Shown here piece after piece: positions 36,242 through 48,049 of a stretch of 64,000 nucleotides of DNA. The stretch is taken from positions 22,375-86,374 of the forward strand of contig NZ_PPQS01000047.1 of NCBI RefSeq assembly GCF_002902405.1, in the 5' to 3' direction. This stretch comes from Staphylococcus schweitzeri (GTDB lineage Bacteria > Bacillota > Bacilli > Staphylococcales > Staphylococcaceae). Both the position numbers and the translations under genes were made by a program. Position 1 is the first letter of the stretch, and the number at the start of each line of letters is the position of its first letter. The notes beneath the pieces are model-generated. The model was given only the letters and a program-made list of their open reading frames with translations, was not told the DNA's origin and made no database searches.

Positions 36242-36258
36242 CACAAAACAACAATAAT

Positions 36259-37518
36259 CTATACAGTTTCTGTCCAAATGTCTGCGCCTAAAGCTTTTAG
36301 ATGTTCTACAATATCTGTATAACCTCTATAAATATGTTTTACATTGTAAATTGTTGTAACACCTTCTGCAATTAAACCAGCAATAATTAAGCATGCACCA
36401 GCTCTTAAGTCACTCGCATAAACTTCAGCACCATGTAAATTTGAAGGTTTAATAGTCGCTGTACCTTCATCAACTTCAATATTAGCTCCCATACGTTTTA
36501 ATTCTTCTACATGTTTAAATCGCTCAGGATAGATTGTATCCGTTACAAATGATGGACCATTAGCCATAAATAGCAATGGTGTAATCGGTTGTTGTAAATC
36601 TGTCGCAAATCCTGGATAAACTAGAGTCTTAATATCTACAAATTGATAAGGTGCATTGTTATTAATACGGAGTTTTTCATCTTGTACGTCTACATCGACA
36701 CCTAATTCACTAAACTTAGCAGTTAATGTTTCAACATGTTTAGGTACAATATTATTTAAAATTATATTTTCACCGCATGCCGCAGCAATACACATATAAG
36801 TGCCCGCTTCGATTCGATCAGGTATTACTTGATACTCAGACCCATGTAATTTCTCTACACCAGTTATTTTAATCGTTGATGTACCTGCACCTTTAATATT
36901 AGCTCCCATACTTGTTAAGAAATTAGCAACATCGACAACTTCTGGCTCTTTTGCAGCATTTTCGATTACGGTTTGTCCAGTTGCATAAACTGCTGCTAAC
37001 ATAATATTAATTGTTGCACCTACACTCACCATATCTAAAAAGATGTGTGCACCTTTCAATTCTTTTGCTTCAATTTTCATAGAAGTTGTACTTGATTCGT
37101 CAATTTCAGCTCCCAAAGCTTTAAATCCTTTAATATGTTGGTCGATTGGACGTGGCCCAAGCGGACACCCTCCAGGCAAACCAATCACACATTTTTTAAA
37201 GCGGCCTAACATAGCTCCCATCATATAATATGAAGCACGTAATGATTCAACTTTATTGTTAGGTAGTACAGCATTTTTTATTTCAGTTGTATCTACTTCT
37301 AACTCAGTACCATCCAATGTAGCTTTAATATTTAAATCTTCTAATAAACTTACTAACGTTTTAACATCAGAGATTTGTGGTAATCCTTCTAGTTTCACAT
37401 GTCCTTGAGCTAATAATGTTGCAGGAATAATAGCTACAGCACTGTTTTTCGCACCACTGATATTAACTTCCCCATTCAGCGTGCGCCCACCTCTTATTTT
37501 TATTACCTCTTGAGCCAT
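36259..37518 (-). CDS. murZ: UDP-GlcNAc enolpyruvyl transferase MurZ (second MurA copy)
   Basis: The second MurA isozyme, performing the same PEP-dependent first step of peptidoglycan synthesis. It is 419 aa with Lys24-Asn25 in SGAKNSAV and the catalytic Cys118 in [13 protein letters not shown]. It is clearly diverged from the copy at 15201-16466. Position next to fba identifies it as murZ (murA2) of S. aureus. Confidence 0.95.
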   Translation of the reverse strand: MAQEVIKIRGGRTLNGEVNISGAKNSAVAIIPATLLAQGHVKLEGLPQISDVKTLVSLLEDLNIKATLDGTELEVDTTEIKNAVLPNNKVESLRASYYMMGAMLGRFKKCVIGLPGGCPLGPRPIDQHIKGFKALGAEIDESSTTSMKIEAKELKGAHIFLDMVSVGATINIMLAAVYATGQTVIENAAKEPEVVDVANFLTSMGANIKGAGTSTIKITGVEKLHGSEYQVIPDRIEAGTYMCIAAACGENIILNNIVPKHVETLTAKFSELGVDVDVQDEKLRINNNAPYQFVDIKTLVYPGFATDLQQPITPLLFMANGPSFVTDTIYPERFKHVEELKRMGANIEVDEGTATIKPSNLHGAEVYASDLRAGACLIIAGLIAEGVTTIYNVKHIYRGYTDIVEHLKALGADIWTETV

Positions 37519-37985
37519 ATCATTTATCTCCTTTGTTCATTACTTTTTAAAATTTTGCATTATTAGCATTATAAATTAATTTTACTTTATTTGTAAAATA
37601 GTTTATTTTAACCATTAAATTTGTCTCTCTGTCTTCCATTCATTAATTACTAATAATTTACCTTTACTAATATATGATGTTCATACGCGCTTGACCATGG
37701 TCTAAAGTCTGATTATTCGCTTGAATATTGACAATATTATGACAAACCATTCAATTTTAATTTTGCAACTAACGTAAGCACTACTTTTTCAATGAATGTA
37801 TAATTTTCTTTTTAATTATAGCACAAATCATTTTTTGCCATATCCACCTCTTTTTAAGATTGTTTTAAAGTAAAAAAGACTTCTTTATGACTTTCACAGC
37901 ATAAAAAAGAAGCAAACATTAATCTGTTTGCTTCTTTTTTAATTAATATCCCTACGTTATTAATAAATTAAAAACTAAATATTAA
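37519..37985. other. murZ/fba intergenic region
   Basis: This 467-base AT-rich region carries the fba terminator (37903-37940) and must hold the murZ promoter. A perfect 10-base palindrome GACCATGGTC lies at 37693-37702. I see no open frame and no clear RNA element. Confidence 0.5.
37903..37940 (-). terminator. Intrinsic terminator of fba
   Basis: AAAAAGAAGCAAACA pairs with TGTTTGCTTCTTTTT. The stem is flanked by T-runs on both strands, about 46 bases after the fba stop. Confidence 0.9.
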
Positions 37986-38846
37986 TTATTTAGCACGGTT
38001 AGAAGTACCGAACTCTTTAATTTTACCTTTAACTGTTTCTTTGATAGCTTCGCGAGCTGGTCCTAAGTATTTACGAGGATCGTAAACTTCTTTGTCGTTA
38101 TTTAAAACGTCACGAACTGCTTTAGCTGAAGCGATTTGGTTTTCAGTATTTACGTTAATTTTAGCTGTACCAAATGGAATAGCTTTTTGAATATCTTTTG
38201 TTGGGATACCAGTACCACCATGTAATACTAATGGTAAACCAGTTGATAAACCAATTTCTTCCATTTCTTTAAATCCTAATTTAGGTTCACCTTTGTATGG
38301 CCCGTGTACAGAACCAAGTGCTGGTGCTAATGCATCAATACCAGTTTTTTCAACTAGTTCTTGACATTCTTTAGGATCAGCATAAATGATGCCATCTGCT
38401 ACAACATCATCTTCTTGTCCGCCTACAGTACCTAATTCAGCTTCTACAGAAACACCTTTTTCGTGCGCGTATTCAACAACTTTTTTAGTAGTCGCTACGT
38501 TTTCTTCAAATGGGCTATGTGAAGCATCGATCATTACTGATGTGAAACCAGCATCGATAGCTTCTTTACATTTTTCAAAGCTTGAACCGTGATCTAAATG
38601 AATAGCTACAGGAATAGTGATGTTTAAGTCATGCATTAAACCTTCAACCATTTTAACAATTGTGTAGAAACCACTCATATAACGAGCAGCACCTTCAGAA
38701 ACACCTAAAATTACAGGTGCGTTCTCTTCTTGTGAAGCTTCTAAAATTGCTTGAGTAAATTCTAGATTATTAATATTGTATTGACCTACCGCATAACCAT
38801 TTTCTTTTGCATCAATTAACATTTCTTTCATTGAAACTAAAGGCAT
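37986..38846 (-). CDS. fba: Fructose-bisphosphate aldolase, class II
   Basis: Fba cleaves fructose-1,6-bisphosphate in glycolysis. The 286-aa zinc enzyme has the metal/catalytic block HLDHGSS (His83, Asp85, His86) and the C-terminal HGGTGIP phosphate loop. The frame is open 24 codons further upstream, but CAAGGAGG is placed correctly only for the ATG at 38846. The sequence looks essentially identical to S. aureus FbaA. Confidence 0.97.
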
Positions 38847-39063
38847 GAAAGTTCCTCCTTGAGTGCTTGTGCACATATTTTTCAAAGTAATTATATCAAA
38901 AAAACAGCACCAATGCATTGAAATACTGCATATTAAATGAGTATTTTTTGAAAAATGCGATAGTTATAATAAATGCAAACGTATACATTATTATACAATT
39001 TAAGTCATTGCATAATATGTGCTCATTAATTACAATATTTTATAAGTAGATTGGAGGATAAAG

Positions 39064-39585
39064 ATGTCAAAAATCTTAAACACACAATTAATAGGAATCT
39101 TTAATAGATTAGAAAAACAATCTTTAGAAATACAAATGGCAGCACAATGCTTAGTACAAGCGATTGGCGGTGAAGGTTATGTCTATGTAAAAGGATATGA
39201 TGACTTACAATTTTTCGAAAATTTTGTTCTGCATAGTGAAGAACGATTAAAGTCTAGCCGTAAACTTGAGTCTCTTAATGACTTCAAGGACATTGATTCA
39301 ACTGATCGTGTATTTTTATTTGCACCATTTTATACAGAAGAAATGGCAAATGATATTCAAAAACTTATCGATTTAGATATTGACATTGTTGTAATTAGCA
39401 ACAAACCTAAAACAGATGACTTTCCTGATTATCTCGTTCATTTTATCGATTTATCTACACCAAGACCAATTGTCTACACTGAAGATTATGATAAAATTGT
39501 ACAGCCGCATGCAATAGCGTTTAATTACGTATATTATGATATTTATACTCAAATGATTGAAATGACGAGAGATTTAGAATTATAA
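39064..39585 (+). CDS. DUF2529 protein (YwjG-like)
   Basis: A 173-aa conserved protein of unknown function between pyrG and fba, where B. subtilis has ywjG. The sequence has a SIS-like alternation (MAAQCLVQAIGGEGYVYVKGYDD, then RVFLFAPFYTEEMANDIQKL), which might indicate a sugar-phosphate-binding fold, but I cannot confirm it. The ribosome site is GGAGG before ATG. Confidence 0.8.
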   Translation: MSKILNTQLIGIFNRLEKQSLEIQMAAQCLVQAIGGEGYVYVKGYDDLQFFENFVLHSEERLKSSRKLESLNDFKDIDSTDRVFLFAPFYTEEMANDIQKLIDLDIDIVVISNKPKTDDFPDYLVHFIDLSTPRPIVYTEDYDKIVQPHAIAFNYVYYDIYTQMIEMTRDLEL

Positions 39586-39665
39586 ATACTCATCCTTTGC
39601 CATCCCCCTTTCATAACATGTCTATTTATATCCATCATTTTAAAGGACTGTTCAACATTAAAATT

Positions 39666-39712
39666 AAAGCCGTTACCTTCACAAATTAAAACGTGGAAGT
39701 AACGGCTCTTTA
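39666..39712. terminator. Terminator between DUF2529 gene and pyrG
   Basis: AGCCGTTACCTTCAC pairs with GTGGAAGTAACGGCT (15-bp arms, one mismatched step) around a 10-base loop. It lies between convergent genes and can serve both. Confidence 0.85.
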
Positions 39713-39752
39713 TATCGAAATTTTAAGTATTTGCTTTTGTTTACGATTATTT

Positions 39753-41378
<1,626 letters not shown>

Positions 41379-41578
41379 TTATTAAAGGGAATGCTTCCTC
41401 ATCAATTGTAAAAATTACGCAAAACATAACTTTATCGTTAGTAATTTCATAATGAGTAACTACCATTTTTATCAATAAATATAGTTACTCGCTAACTAAC
41501 TTTTCATGTTATGTCGCTATGTATATCATTTACAACTTTGATTTTTGCGTTATCATTTCTTGATTTACTCAATTAAAT

Positions 41579-41654
41579 AAAAAAACGCTCCCTCTCACAA
41601 ATTCTGTAAGGGGAGCGTATAAATTTTATACACGTGTCCTATTTAAAGGAGCCC
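41579..41654 (-). promoter_or_regulatory. pyrG attenuator leader (reiterative poly-G type)
   Basis: The predicted transcript starts GGGCTCC at 41654, seven bases after the -10 box. About 36 bases later comes a strong terminator: ACGCTCCCC (41618-41610) pairs with GGGAGCGT (41592-41585) and a run of seven T's follows. In B. subtilis pyrG, shortage of CTP makes polymerase stutter at GGGC, adding extra G's that pair with the pyrimidine-rich terminator arm and prevent termination. All parts of that design are present here. Confidence 0.88.
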
Positions 41655-41661
41655 GAATAAA

Positions 41662-41689
41662 ATTTTATCATCTTTCAACTAAAAGTCAA
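41662..41689 (-). promoter_or_regulatory. pyrG promoter
   Basis: TTGACT (41689-41684) and TAAAAT (41667-41662), 16 bases apart, place the start at the G-tract of GGGCTCC. It lies directly after the rpoE stop codon. Confidence 0.8.
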
Positions 41690-41697
41690 ACAAAAAA

Positions 41698-42228
41698 TTA
41701 ATCGTTGAAGTCTTCTTCGTCTTCAAATACTTCTTCGTCTTCATCTAGTTCATCTTCATCTTCTTCAATGACTATATCCGAATGATTTATTTCTTCTTCA
41801 ACCTGCTCATCTTCAGGATCATTTAGTTCTTCTTGATCATCTGTTTGAGCTGGAATATCATCGTCATCATCCATTTCATCTTCGCCCAATAATTTTAAGT
41901 TTTGATCTTCTTCATCATCTGCATCCAAAATATCGAATTTTTGAATAGTTGGTGCGATTTTCTCTTCAATATCATCTACTGAATACCAATCACGTAATCC
42001 CCATAAATTTTCTCCAACATTTAAAAAACGACCATCTGTGTTTAAATCCGTGTAAAATTGTACAACACGATTTTCAATTTCTTCGTACTCATAATCACCT
42101 AACGCTCTAAACTCATCGATGATATCATATAAGTTCATAGTTTCGCCTTTATCATTCAATAATGTATAAGCCATATCGATAAATGATTTTTCATCAACCA
42201 TTTGTTTAGTATAATCTTGAATTTTCAT
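41698..42228 (-). CDS. rpoE: RNA polymerase delta subunit
   Basis: Delta binds RNA polymerase in Gram-positives and speeds recycling and response to initiating nucleotide levels. The 176-aa protein has a folded N-terminal domain (about 1-90, YSVDDIEEK end) and a highly acidic, unstructured Asp/Glu C-terminal half. Its place upstream of pyrG is conserved in Firmicutes. The strong acid bias of the C-terminal half is normal for this protein. Confidence 0.96.
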
Positions 42229-42339
42229 TGCCCAATACTTCCTTTCGAAGGATATAATCTAAATTTATACGTCTGAATTCATTTATATATAGTAACAAAA
42301 CTAAATTATAAATGACAATATCATATTTCGCAATCACTG

Positions 42340-43200
42340 TTAGTAATTTAAATACTTTTCAAAAACCACATAATCTTCAGTTTGTTCTATTTCAACAAAA
42401 TTACTATTAATACACAGTGGTTTAAAATCGTTATTTTGTCCAAACAAAATCATCGATACAACATTAAGATTATCGTAGTTTTTTCTTAAGTAAGTAGGCA
42501 ATTGTCTGAGCGCGCTGGAACCAATACCATTAAACCGATAAGACTTATCCACTTCAATTGCTGCAATATTCATACGTTGCCCAATTTGCTCTAAAGCAAT
42601 GAAACCAACTTTTTGACCATCAATCATTAAATTGATGATATGTACATTAGTCACTTCAGAACGACTTTCCTCTTCAAGTTTCAAAGAAGAAACGTGCTTC
42701 GAATCTAAATCTAAATAGTATAATCGTTCTTTACCAATTGGTCCTTCCTCTTTAGTCGCTGTATGCATAAACCCCGCACGCTCATACAAATTCCAAGCAT
42801 TATCATTTTCAGCATCTACAACCAAATATAAATGATTAAAATCTGGAAATACTCCTTGAACGTATTGTGGCAATGACATCATTATCTTGGTACCGTAGCC
42901 ATAGCCCTGATATTTTTCATTTATAGATAATGAACGAATATATACGACATTTTCAGGTGTATCATAACCTTCATGTTGATAATATCGATGTAATACGAAA
43001 AATCCAACGACGTCATTTTGATCATTAATCGCTACATTAGCAATTCTATCGGTATCCTCGATTGCATCATCAACAACATCTTTAGGTAAAGATGAGTATA
43101 TTTGTTGTCTTTCATTTAACTCAAATTCATTAATATCTGAACGATATTGTTCTTCAAATAGTTTTAATGTAATACCTTCAAAATAAAGTTCTTTAGTCAT
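42340..43200 (-). CDS. GNAT acetyltransferase-like protein, two GNAT-type domains
   Basis: A 286-aa protein. The N-terminal half (about 1-155) is a typical GNAT domain with IRSLSINEKYQGYGYGTKIM for acetyl-CoA binding and LVVDAENDNAWNLYERAGF. The C-terminal half (about 175-286) has a second GNAT-like pattern (IAAIEVDKSYRFNGIGSSALRQL). The substrate is unknown. It lies upstream of rpoE on the same strand. Confidence 0.82.
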   Translation of the reverse strand: MTKELYFEGITLKLFEEQYRSDINEFELNERQQIYSSLPKDVVDDAIEDTDRIANVAINDQNDVVGFFVLHRYYQHEGYDTPENVVYIRSLSINEKYQGYGYGTKIMMSLPQYVQGVFPDFNHLYLVVDAENDNAWNLYERAGFMHTATKEEGPIGKERLYYLDLDSKHVSSLKLEEESRSEVTNVHIINLMIDGQKVGFIALEQIGQRMNIAAIEVDKSYRFNGIGSSALRQLPTYLRKNYDNLNVVSMILFGQNNDFKPLCINSNFVEIEQTEDYVVFEKYLNY

Positions 43201-43630
43201 ATATTTAACCCCTATCTCTTTATATACGAAACGTGAATCCCCATACTATTTTACCGATTATTTCAACTCGATACCATTATTTACCCTACACCTTTCATTT
43301 TACTAATCGATACACTTTTTAATTTCAAAAATTAATTAGACTTACTTCATTAACTATCACATATTTTCAAACATGCTTATTAATCATGTTTATATGAAGC
43401 AATACCCCTACCCCTTTATATAACAAATATTTCAAATTAATTTCTTACCACTTTAAAAAGCATAAAATTATGACATGTTACATATATATTAGTCATTTCA
43501 TTGCTATACGCTTACAACATTTAAATATCAAGATATCAATTTTGTAAATAATAGCTATTTTCACTTGTTTTTTAGTAATTTTACTATACTATTATTTAAG
43601 GATATATATTAATGACGAGGTGGGAATCCT
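43201..43630. other. Divergent GNAT/coaW intergenic region
   Basis: A 430-base AT-rich region between divergent genes. A plausible coaW promoter is TTGTTT (43565-43570) with TACTAT (43587-43592), 16 bases apart. Nothing else stands out. Confidence 0.5.
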
Positions 43631-44434
43631 ATGAAAGTTGGCATTGATGCTGGCGGTACACTTATAAAAATCGTTCAAGAGCAAGATAACCAACGCATTT
43701 ATAAAACTGAATTAACTAAAAATATTAATCAAGTTATTGAATGGCTAAATCAACAACAAATTGAAAAATTAGCTTTAACTGGAGGTAATGCGGGCGTCAT
43801 CGCTGAAAACATCAATATACCTGCGCAAATATTTGTTGAGTTTGACGCTGCTTCTAAAGGTTTGGGTATCTTGTTAAAGGAGCAAGGTCATGATATAACT
43901 GACTATATTTTTGCAAATGTCGGTACTGGTACATCACTACATTACTTCGATGGGCATTCGCAACGTCGAGTTGGTGGTATCGGTGCGGGAGGTGGCATGA
44001 TTCAAGGACTTGGTTATCTACTAAGTCAAATCACTGACTATAAACAGCTAACTGACTTGGCACAACATGGTGATCGTAACACCATCGATTTAAAAGTTAG
44101 ACATATTTATAAAGATACTGAACCTCCAATTCCAGGTGACTTAACAGCAGCTAATTTTGGACATGTACTGCATCATTTAGATGCTGACTTTACAGCAAGT
44201 AATAAGTTAGCAGCTGTTATAGGTGTTGTAGGGGAAGTTGTTACAACAATGGCAATCACAGTTGCACGTGAATTTAAAACTGAAAATATTGTTTACATTG
44301 GCTCTTCATTCAATAACAATGCATTATTGCGCAAAGTTGTTGAGGACTATACTGTTTTACGTGGTTGTAAACCATACTATGTTGAAAACGGCGCATTTTC
44401 AGGTGCAATAGGCGCATTATATTTAGCGTTATAA
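43631..44434 (+). CDS. coaW: Pantothenate kinase type II CoaW
   Basis: CoaW phosphorylates pantothenate, the first step of CoA synthesis. The 267-aa protein has the ASKHA-fold phosphate motif [12 protein letters not shown] at the N-terminus, [10 protein letters not shown] and [16 protein letters not shown]. The type II enzyme of staphylococci is not inhibited by CoA, in keeping with their high CoA pool used as a thiol. The start follows GAGGTGGG. It is a single-gene unit. Confidence 0.95.
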   Translation: MKVGIDAGGTLIKIVQEQDNQRIYKTELTKNINQVIEWLNQQQIEKLALTGGNAGVIAENINIPAQIFVEFDAASKGLGILLKEQGHDITDYIFANVGTGTSLHYFDGHSQRRVGGIGAGGGMIQGLGYLLSQITDYKQLTDLAQHGDRNTIDLKVRHIYKDTEPPIPGDLTAANFGHVLHHLDADFTASNKLAAVIGVVGEVVTTMAITVAREFKTENIVYIGSSFNNNALLRKVVEDYTVLRGCKPYYVENGAFSGAIGALYLAL

Positions 44435-44440
44435 TCATAA

Positions 44441-44497
44441 AAAGATCATTCATATTAGTGTCAGTTTCAAATTACACGATATCAATGATCTTTTATT
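44441..44497 (+). terminator. Intrinsic terminator of coaW
   Basis: AAAGATCATT (44441-44450) pairs with AATGATCTTT (44484-44493), followed by TATTTATTT, just after the coaW stop. The 33-base loop makes it a moderate-quality terminator. Confidence 0.65.
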
Positions 44498-44647
44498 TAT
44501 TTGAAATATATTACAAACTAAATACAAAAAGAAGCTAAGCAATGTTATATTACTTAACTCCTATAAACATAGATAGTTTCATTCTAATTAATAGTTTATT
44601 TACCAATTCTATCAAATCAAAGATCAAATACACTTCTTGTCATTCTA

Positions 44648-45319
44648 TTAAAACGTTAATTCATTTGATAATTTTTGTGCTGATACAATGGTACCAACTA
44701 CACCTGTTTTCAAATCTATAGCGACAGCCTTTTGATCATCTCTAAGTTCATCAAGCCATTCGCTAAAGACAGACCCCTCTATGGTAATAAGATCACATTC
44801 TTCAAAATCTTCATCTCGTACCTTTAATGCCCTACTTTTTATACTCCACACTGGCATAATATGAGGTCTTTTTTCATCATTATCATTTTCACTAATGAGA
44901 ATAAACTGCTTACTTCCTTTTTTAGTTAAGCCGTATACTTCATCATATTTCGCTACATCTTGGACAAATTCTTTGATTCTAATTTTGTCTAATTCTGTCA
45001 TAATTTCTTGTGTCACACTTACCACATTTAATAAATGACCCTCTTCTTCAATCGTTTGATTCATAACTATATAATCTTGTTCATCGAATAAATCATCTAA
45101 TTCATAAGTCGCAAATCTATCAACATCCATTTTAACTACTTTATCAAACGGAATATCTCGACTTGTTAAAAATGATTCGGCCATATTTTCATCTGTCCAT
45201 ACGCCTATGTAGTCTTTGCTTTTATAATTAAGACGTACTAATTTTTTATTTTTAGAGGCAAAATAAATATATTCATTTATTAATATATCTCTAAAGAACG
45301 AATATGTTTTATAAGACAT
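44648..45319 (-). CDS. DUF2750-type protein, apparently two tandem domains
   Basis: A 223-aa acidic protein with no signal peptide. The C-terminal half (about 110-223) fits the DUF2750 family: VQDVAKYDEVYGLTKKG, MPVWSIKSRAL, then a block with FSEWLDELRDDQKAVAIDL. The N-terminal half has a parallel pattern (IYFASKNKKLVRL, IGVWTDENMAESFL, DRFATYELDDLFDEQDYIVM), which suggests an internal duplication. The function is unknown. It is a single-gene unit. Confidence 0.7.
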   Translation of the reverse strand: MSYKTYSFFRDILINEYIYFASKNKKLVRLNYKSKDYIGVWTDENMAESFLTSRDIPFDKVVKMDVDRFATYELDDLFDEQDYIVMNQTIEEEGHLLNVVSVTQEIMTELDKIRIKEFVQDVAKYDEVYGLTKKGSKQFILISENDNDEKRPHIMPVWSIKSRALKVRDEDFEECDLITIEGSVFSEWLDELRDDQKAVAIDLKTGVVGTIVSAQKLSNELTF

Positions 45320-45668
45320 CCTTGACCCTCACTTTTCAAAATATGTAATACTTAAAATAGTAAATGACTCCAACATGATAGTCAATGAGACATATCACTA
45401 GTTCAATTTAATGTCATGTTTCCCAGTTAAAAATTAAGCCTTATAAATTAAAGCAAAATCTACTAGGACATCTTATATTTATATTAAAGTATACTTACTA
45501 CTTCCACTATTTTCACTAAAAAAGAGGATGATTTCTATCAATCTTTAATAGAAACCATCCCTACCTCAACATTTTTATATACCCAAAATAGAACATTTAA
45601 CATCATAGGCATAATTAGAAAAATTTTCAGTTTAATAATCTTTTAATTGTCTAGGTTCACTACAAGAG
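45320..45668. other. Intergenic region after the ATP-grasp gene
   Basis: The region holds the terminator at 45517-45561 and the promoter region of the DUF2750 gene. The rest is AT-rich with no frame. Confidence 0.55.
45517..45561 (-). terminator. Intrinsic terminator of the M20/ATP-grasp operon
   Basis: GGATGGTTTCTAT pairs with ATAGAAATCATCC on the minus strand, followed by TCTTTTTT. It lies about 110 bases after the ATP-grasp stop. Confidence 0.85.
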
Positions 45669-46865
45669 CTAGTATTTATTATCAAGTTCCTCTAAAAATG
45701 CACGCTCTTTCTCTAAAACTACTTCTTTAGAATTTCCATGCCAAATACAACCAAACCTTGACTTAACTTTATTTTCACCGTACCAATCTCCATCATAGTA
45801 TGACAGTGGATATAAACTTCCCTCGTCTACATATTTCAAAATAGTATTGAAGAAATGTGTGTTATCACCTTTTGAATGATAACTATAAAACTTTTGATAT
45901 CCTGAATTCAACTCATTAGCAAGTAATAACATGCTAGTTGAACCATTTTGTCTAAAGTTTAAATCAATCGCATAAACGTTATCATCCTCATCGACGAGCA
46001 AGTCAAAACCAGCCACACCAAAGAATCCTTGATTCACACCGATTTCCATAATTTGTCTACCTGCTTCTATAACGTGCTCTGGTACATTAGTAGTATTTTC
46101 ATTTCCGTTATAAAATCCGTACTTATCCGTTAATTGCGTTGCCGCACCAAGATATTGAATGCCTAGCGATTCCGAGTATGCAAACTGAACGCAATAATTC
46201 GCTTTTTCTTCAATCTTCTGTTCGATAATAAGCGAATTCGTTTCAGCAGTTGCCTCTTTAATACGCGTTATCGCTTTTTGTAAATCTGCATCATGATAAC
46301 AAATCATAACGCCATAGCCACCTGCTGTCGGAAGATCATCTCCCGGCTTAATTACAAACGGGAATTCCCAATTCTTAATCTCGCTTTCGAATTGCTCAAT
46401 TTTTACAACTTTTCTTTTTGGTAAAAACTTCCCATTTGTCCATTCAGGTATTCTTGCTTTATTATTTAAAGCAACAAATAACGTTTTATCTAATGCATAA
46501 TATTGCTGATTCAAGATTGTTTCATCATGAATATATTGAAAATAAATCTTTTTATTTTCCTTATGTGCCAATTGTTTGATCAAGTTTTCGTAAGATTGCT
46601 GATTGTTAAATGTATAAATTGAGTTCGGTACATCCTTACCAATAACTTGAAATAGCTGATGCAATTTGTCTGTCGCACTAGCTTCGTGAACAATAACAGG
46701 TAATTGATTTGCTATTAATAACTCCCTACCAGTTAAAAAATTAGATTGATGTTCGTCCGGTTTCAACCATGGATTCGATATATACGAAGGTCTTGACGTA
46801 TAGACAACATCTTTGTCATATAAATCACTTAACGCTAAGTTCGGCTTATTACCATAATTTGCCAT
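45669..46865 (-). CDS. ATP-grasp family ligase, substrate unknown
   Basis: A 398-aa protein with an ATP-grasp core: FPFVIKPGDDLPTAGGYGVM for ATP, IIEQKIEEKANYCVQFAY, and the metal site YAIDLNFRQNGSTSMLL near residue 293. ATP-grasp enzymes join a carboxylate to an amine or thiol through an acyl phosphate. The N-terminal 100 residues resemble a separate pre-ATP-grasp domain. The start overlaps the stop of the M20 peptidase gene by one base (TAATG), so the two products are made together. The paired hydrolase suggests a dipeptide-like product, but that is an inference. Confidence 0.8.
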   Translation of the reverse strand: MANYGNKPNLALSDLYDKDVVYTSRPSYISNPWLKPDEHQSNFLTGRELLIANQLPVIVHEASATDKLHQLFQVIGKDVPNSIYTFNNQQSYENLIKQLAHKENKKIYFQYIHDETILNQQYYALDKTLFVALNNKARIPEWTNGKFLPKRKVVKIEQFESEIKNWEFPFVIKPGDDLPTAGGYGVMICYHDADLQKAITRIKEATAETNSLIIEQKIEEKANYCVQFAYSESLGIQYLGAATQLTDKYGFYNGNENTTNVPEHVIEAGRQIMEIGVNQGFFGVAGFDLLVDEDDNVYAIDLNFRQNGSTSMLLLANELNSGYQKFYSYHSKGDNTHFFNTILKYVDEGSLYPLSYYDGDWYGENKVKSRFGCIWHGNSKEVVLEKERAFLEELDNKY

Positions 46866-48049
46866 TACTTCCCATTCCCTTTCAAATGCACATGTTCTTC
46901 AACTATGTCTTGATATAATTCTTGATTGGTTATTAACTCTAATCCCATTAATGCCATAATTTTAGCACCTTTAATTAATGCTTCATCACCATGTACACTC
47001 GCAGCTGCTTCTCTAAATCTATGCGTATGTCCTACTAAATTACGTGATCCTATTTTAATATGAGGATGTATTGTTGGCACAACATGACTTACGTTCCCTG
47101 TATCCGTAGAGCCATAACCAAAATCATCATCAATAACTGCTTCACCAACCTCCTCGGCATATTTTGCAAATAAATCATCTAATTTCGGTGCTTTAACAAA
47201 CTCATTTACGCCATTTTGAATTGGGCCAAACTCAAAGTCACAACCAGTTTGAATTGCCGCACCTCTAGCAATTTGATTTACTTTTTCAGTCAACACATCC
47301 AATTCCTTTCGTGTCATCGCTCGAGTGTAAAAACGTGCATGTGTATAATCTGGAATAATATTTGCTGCTTTCCCTCCATCTAAAATAACACCATGTACTC
47401 GTTGACCTTTTTTAATATGTTGTCGGAGTTGTGCTACACCGTTAAAATAGCTAATCATAGCATCTAATGCGTTTAATGCTTCATCTGCATTTTCAGATGC
47501 ATGTGCACTTTTCCCATAAAACTTAACATCTAAAACATCAACTGCTAAAGTATCGATTGTTTTATATGTTTCATTTCCAGGATGAATCATCAAAGCAATG
47601 TCTATCTGATCAATAACACCTGCTTTAACATAAGAAGCTTTGGCACTCCCGTTTTCGCCACCTTCTTCTGCTGGGCATCCAAGCACAACAACTTTACCAC
47701 CTATTTGATCAATCACTTGCTTTAGACCTATGGCACTGAGTATACTCGCGGTTCCAATAATGTTATGTCCACAAGCATGCCCTAATCCTGGTAAAGCATC
47801 ATATTCTGCTAAAAATCCAATAGCTGGACCATCAACACCTGAATCATGTGTAGCAATAAATCCTGTCGCATGCCCCGCAATTTCAGTCTCAATACTAAAG
47901 TCATTTTCCTTCAATTTGTCTATTAAAATTCGAGATGCAAATATTTCTTCATTTCCAAGTTCAGGACGCTCATGAATTCTATGACTGATTTCGATATAGC
48001 TATATTTATTTGTTTCAATATAATCGAGAATTTGTTGTTTTTCACTCAT
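46865..48049 (-). CDS. M20-family amidohydrolase/dipeptidase (AbgB/PM20D2-like)
   Basis: A 394-aa zinc hydrolase of the M20 family: GFLAEYDALPGLGHACGHN carries the Cys/His metal ligands, PAEEGGENGSAK the catalytic glutamates, then MIHPGNE and the dimerisation (lid) domain from about 185 to 295, with FGYGSTDTGNVSH and a final VGHTHRFREAA. The pattern fits the ACY1-like/AbgB subgroup, which cleaves aminoacyl or acyl-amino-acid amides. The real substrate is not known. It is the first gene of a two-gene operon with the ATP-grasp ligase. Confidence 0.85.
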   Translation of the reverse strand: MSEKQQILDYIETNKYSYIEISHRIHERPELGNEEIFASRILIDKLKENDFSIETEIAGHATGFIATHDSGVDGPAIGFLAEYDALPGLGHACGHNIIGTASILSAIGLKQVIDQIGGKVVVLGCPAEEGGENGSAKASYVKAGVIDQIDIALMIHPGNETYKTIDTLAVDVLDVKFYGKSAHASENADEALNALDAMISYFNGVAQLRQHIKKGQRVHGVILDGGKAANIIPDYTHARFYTRAMTRKELDVLTEKVNQIARGAAIQTGCDFEFGPIQNGVNEFVKAPKLDDLFAKYAEEVGEAVIDDDFGYGSTDTGNVSHVVPTIHPHIKIGSRNLVGHTHRFREAAASVHGDEALIKGAKIMALMGLELITNQELYQDIVEEHVHLKGNGK

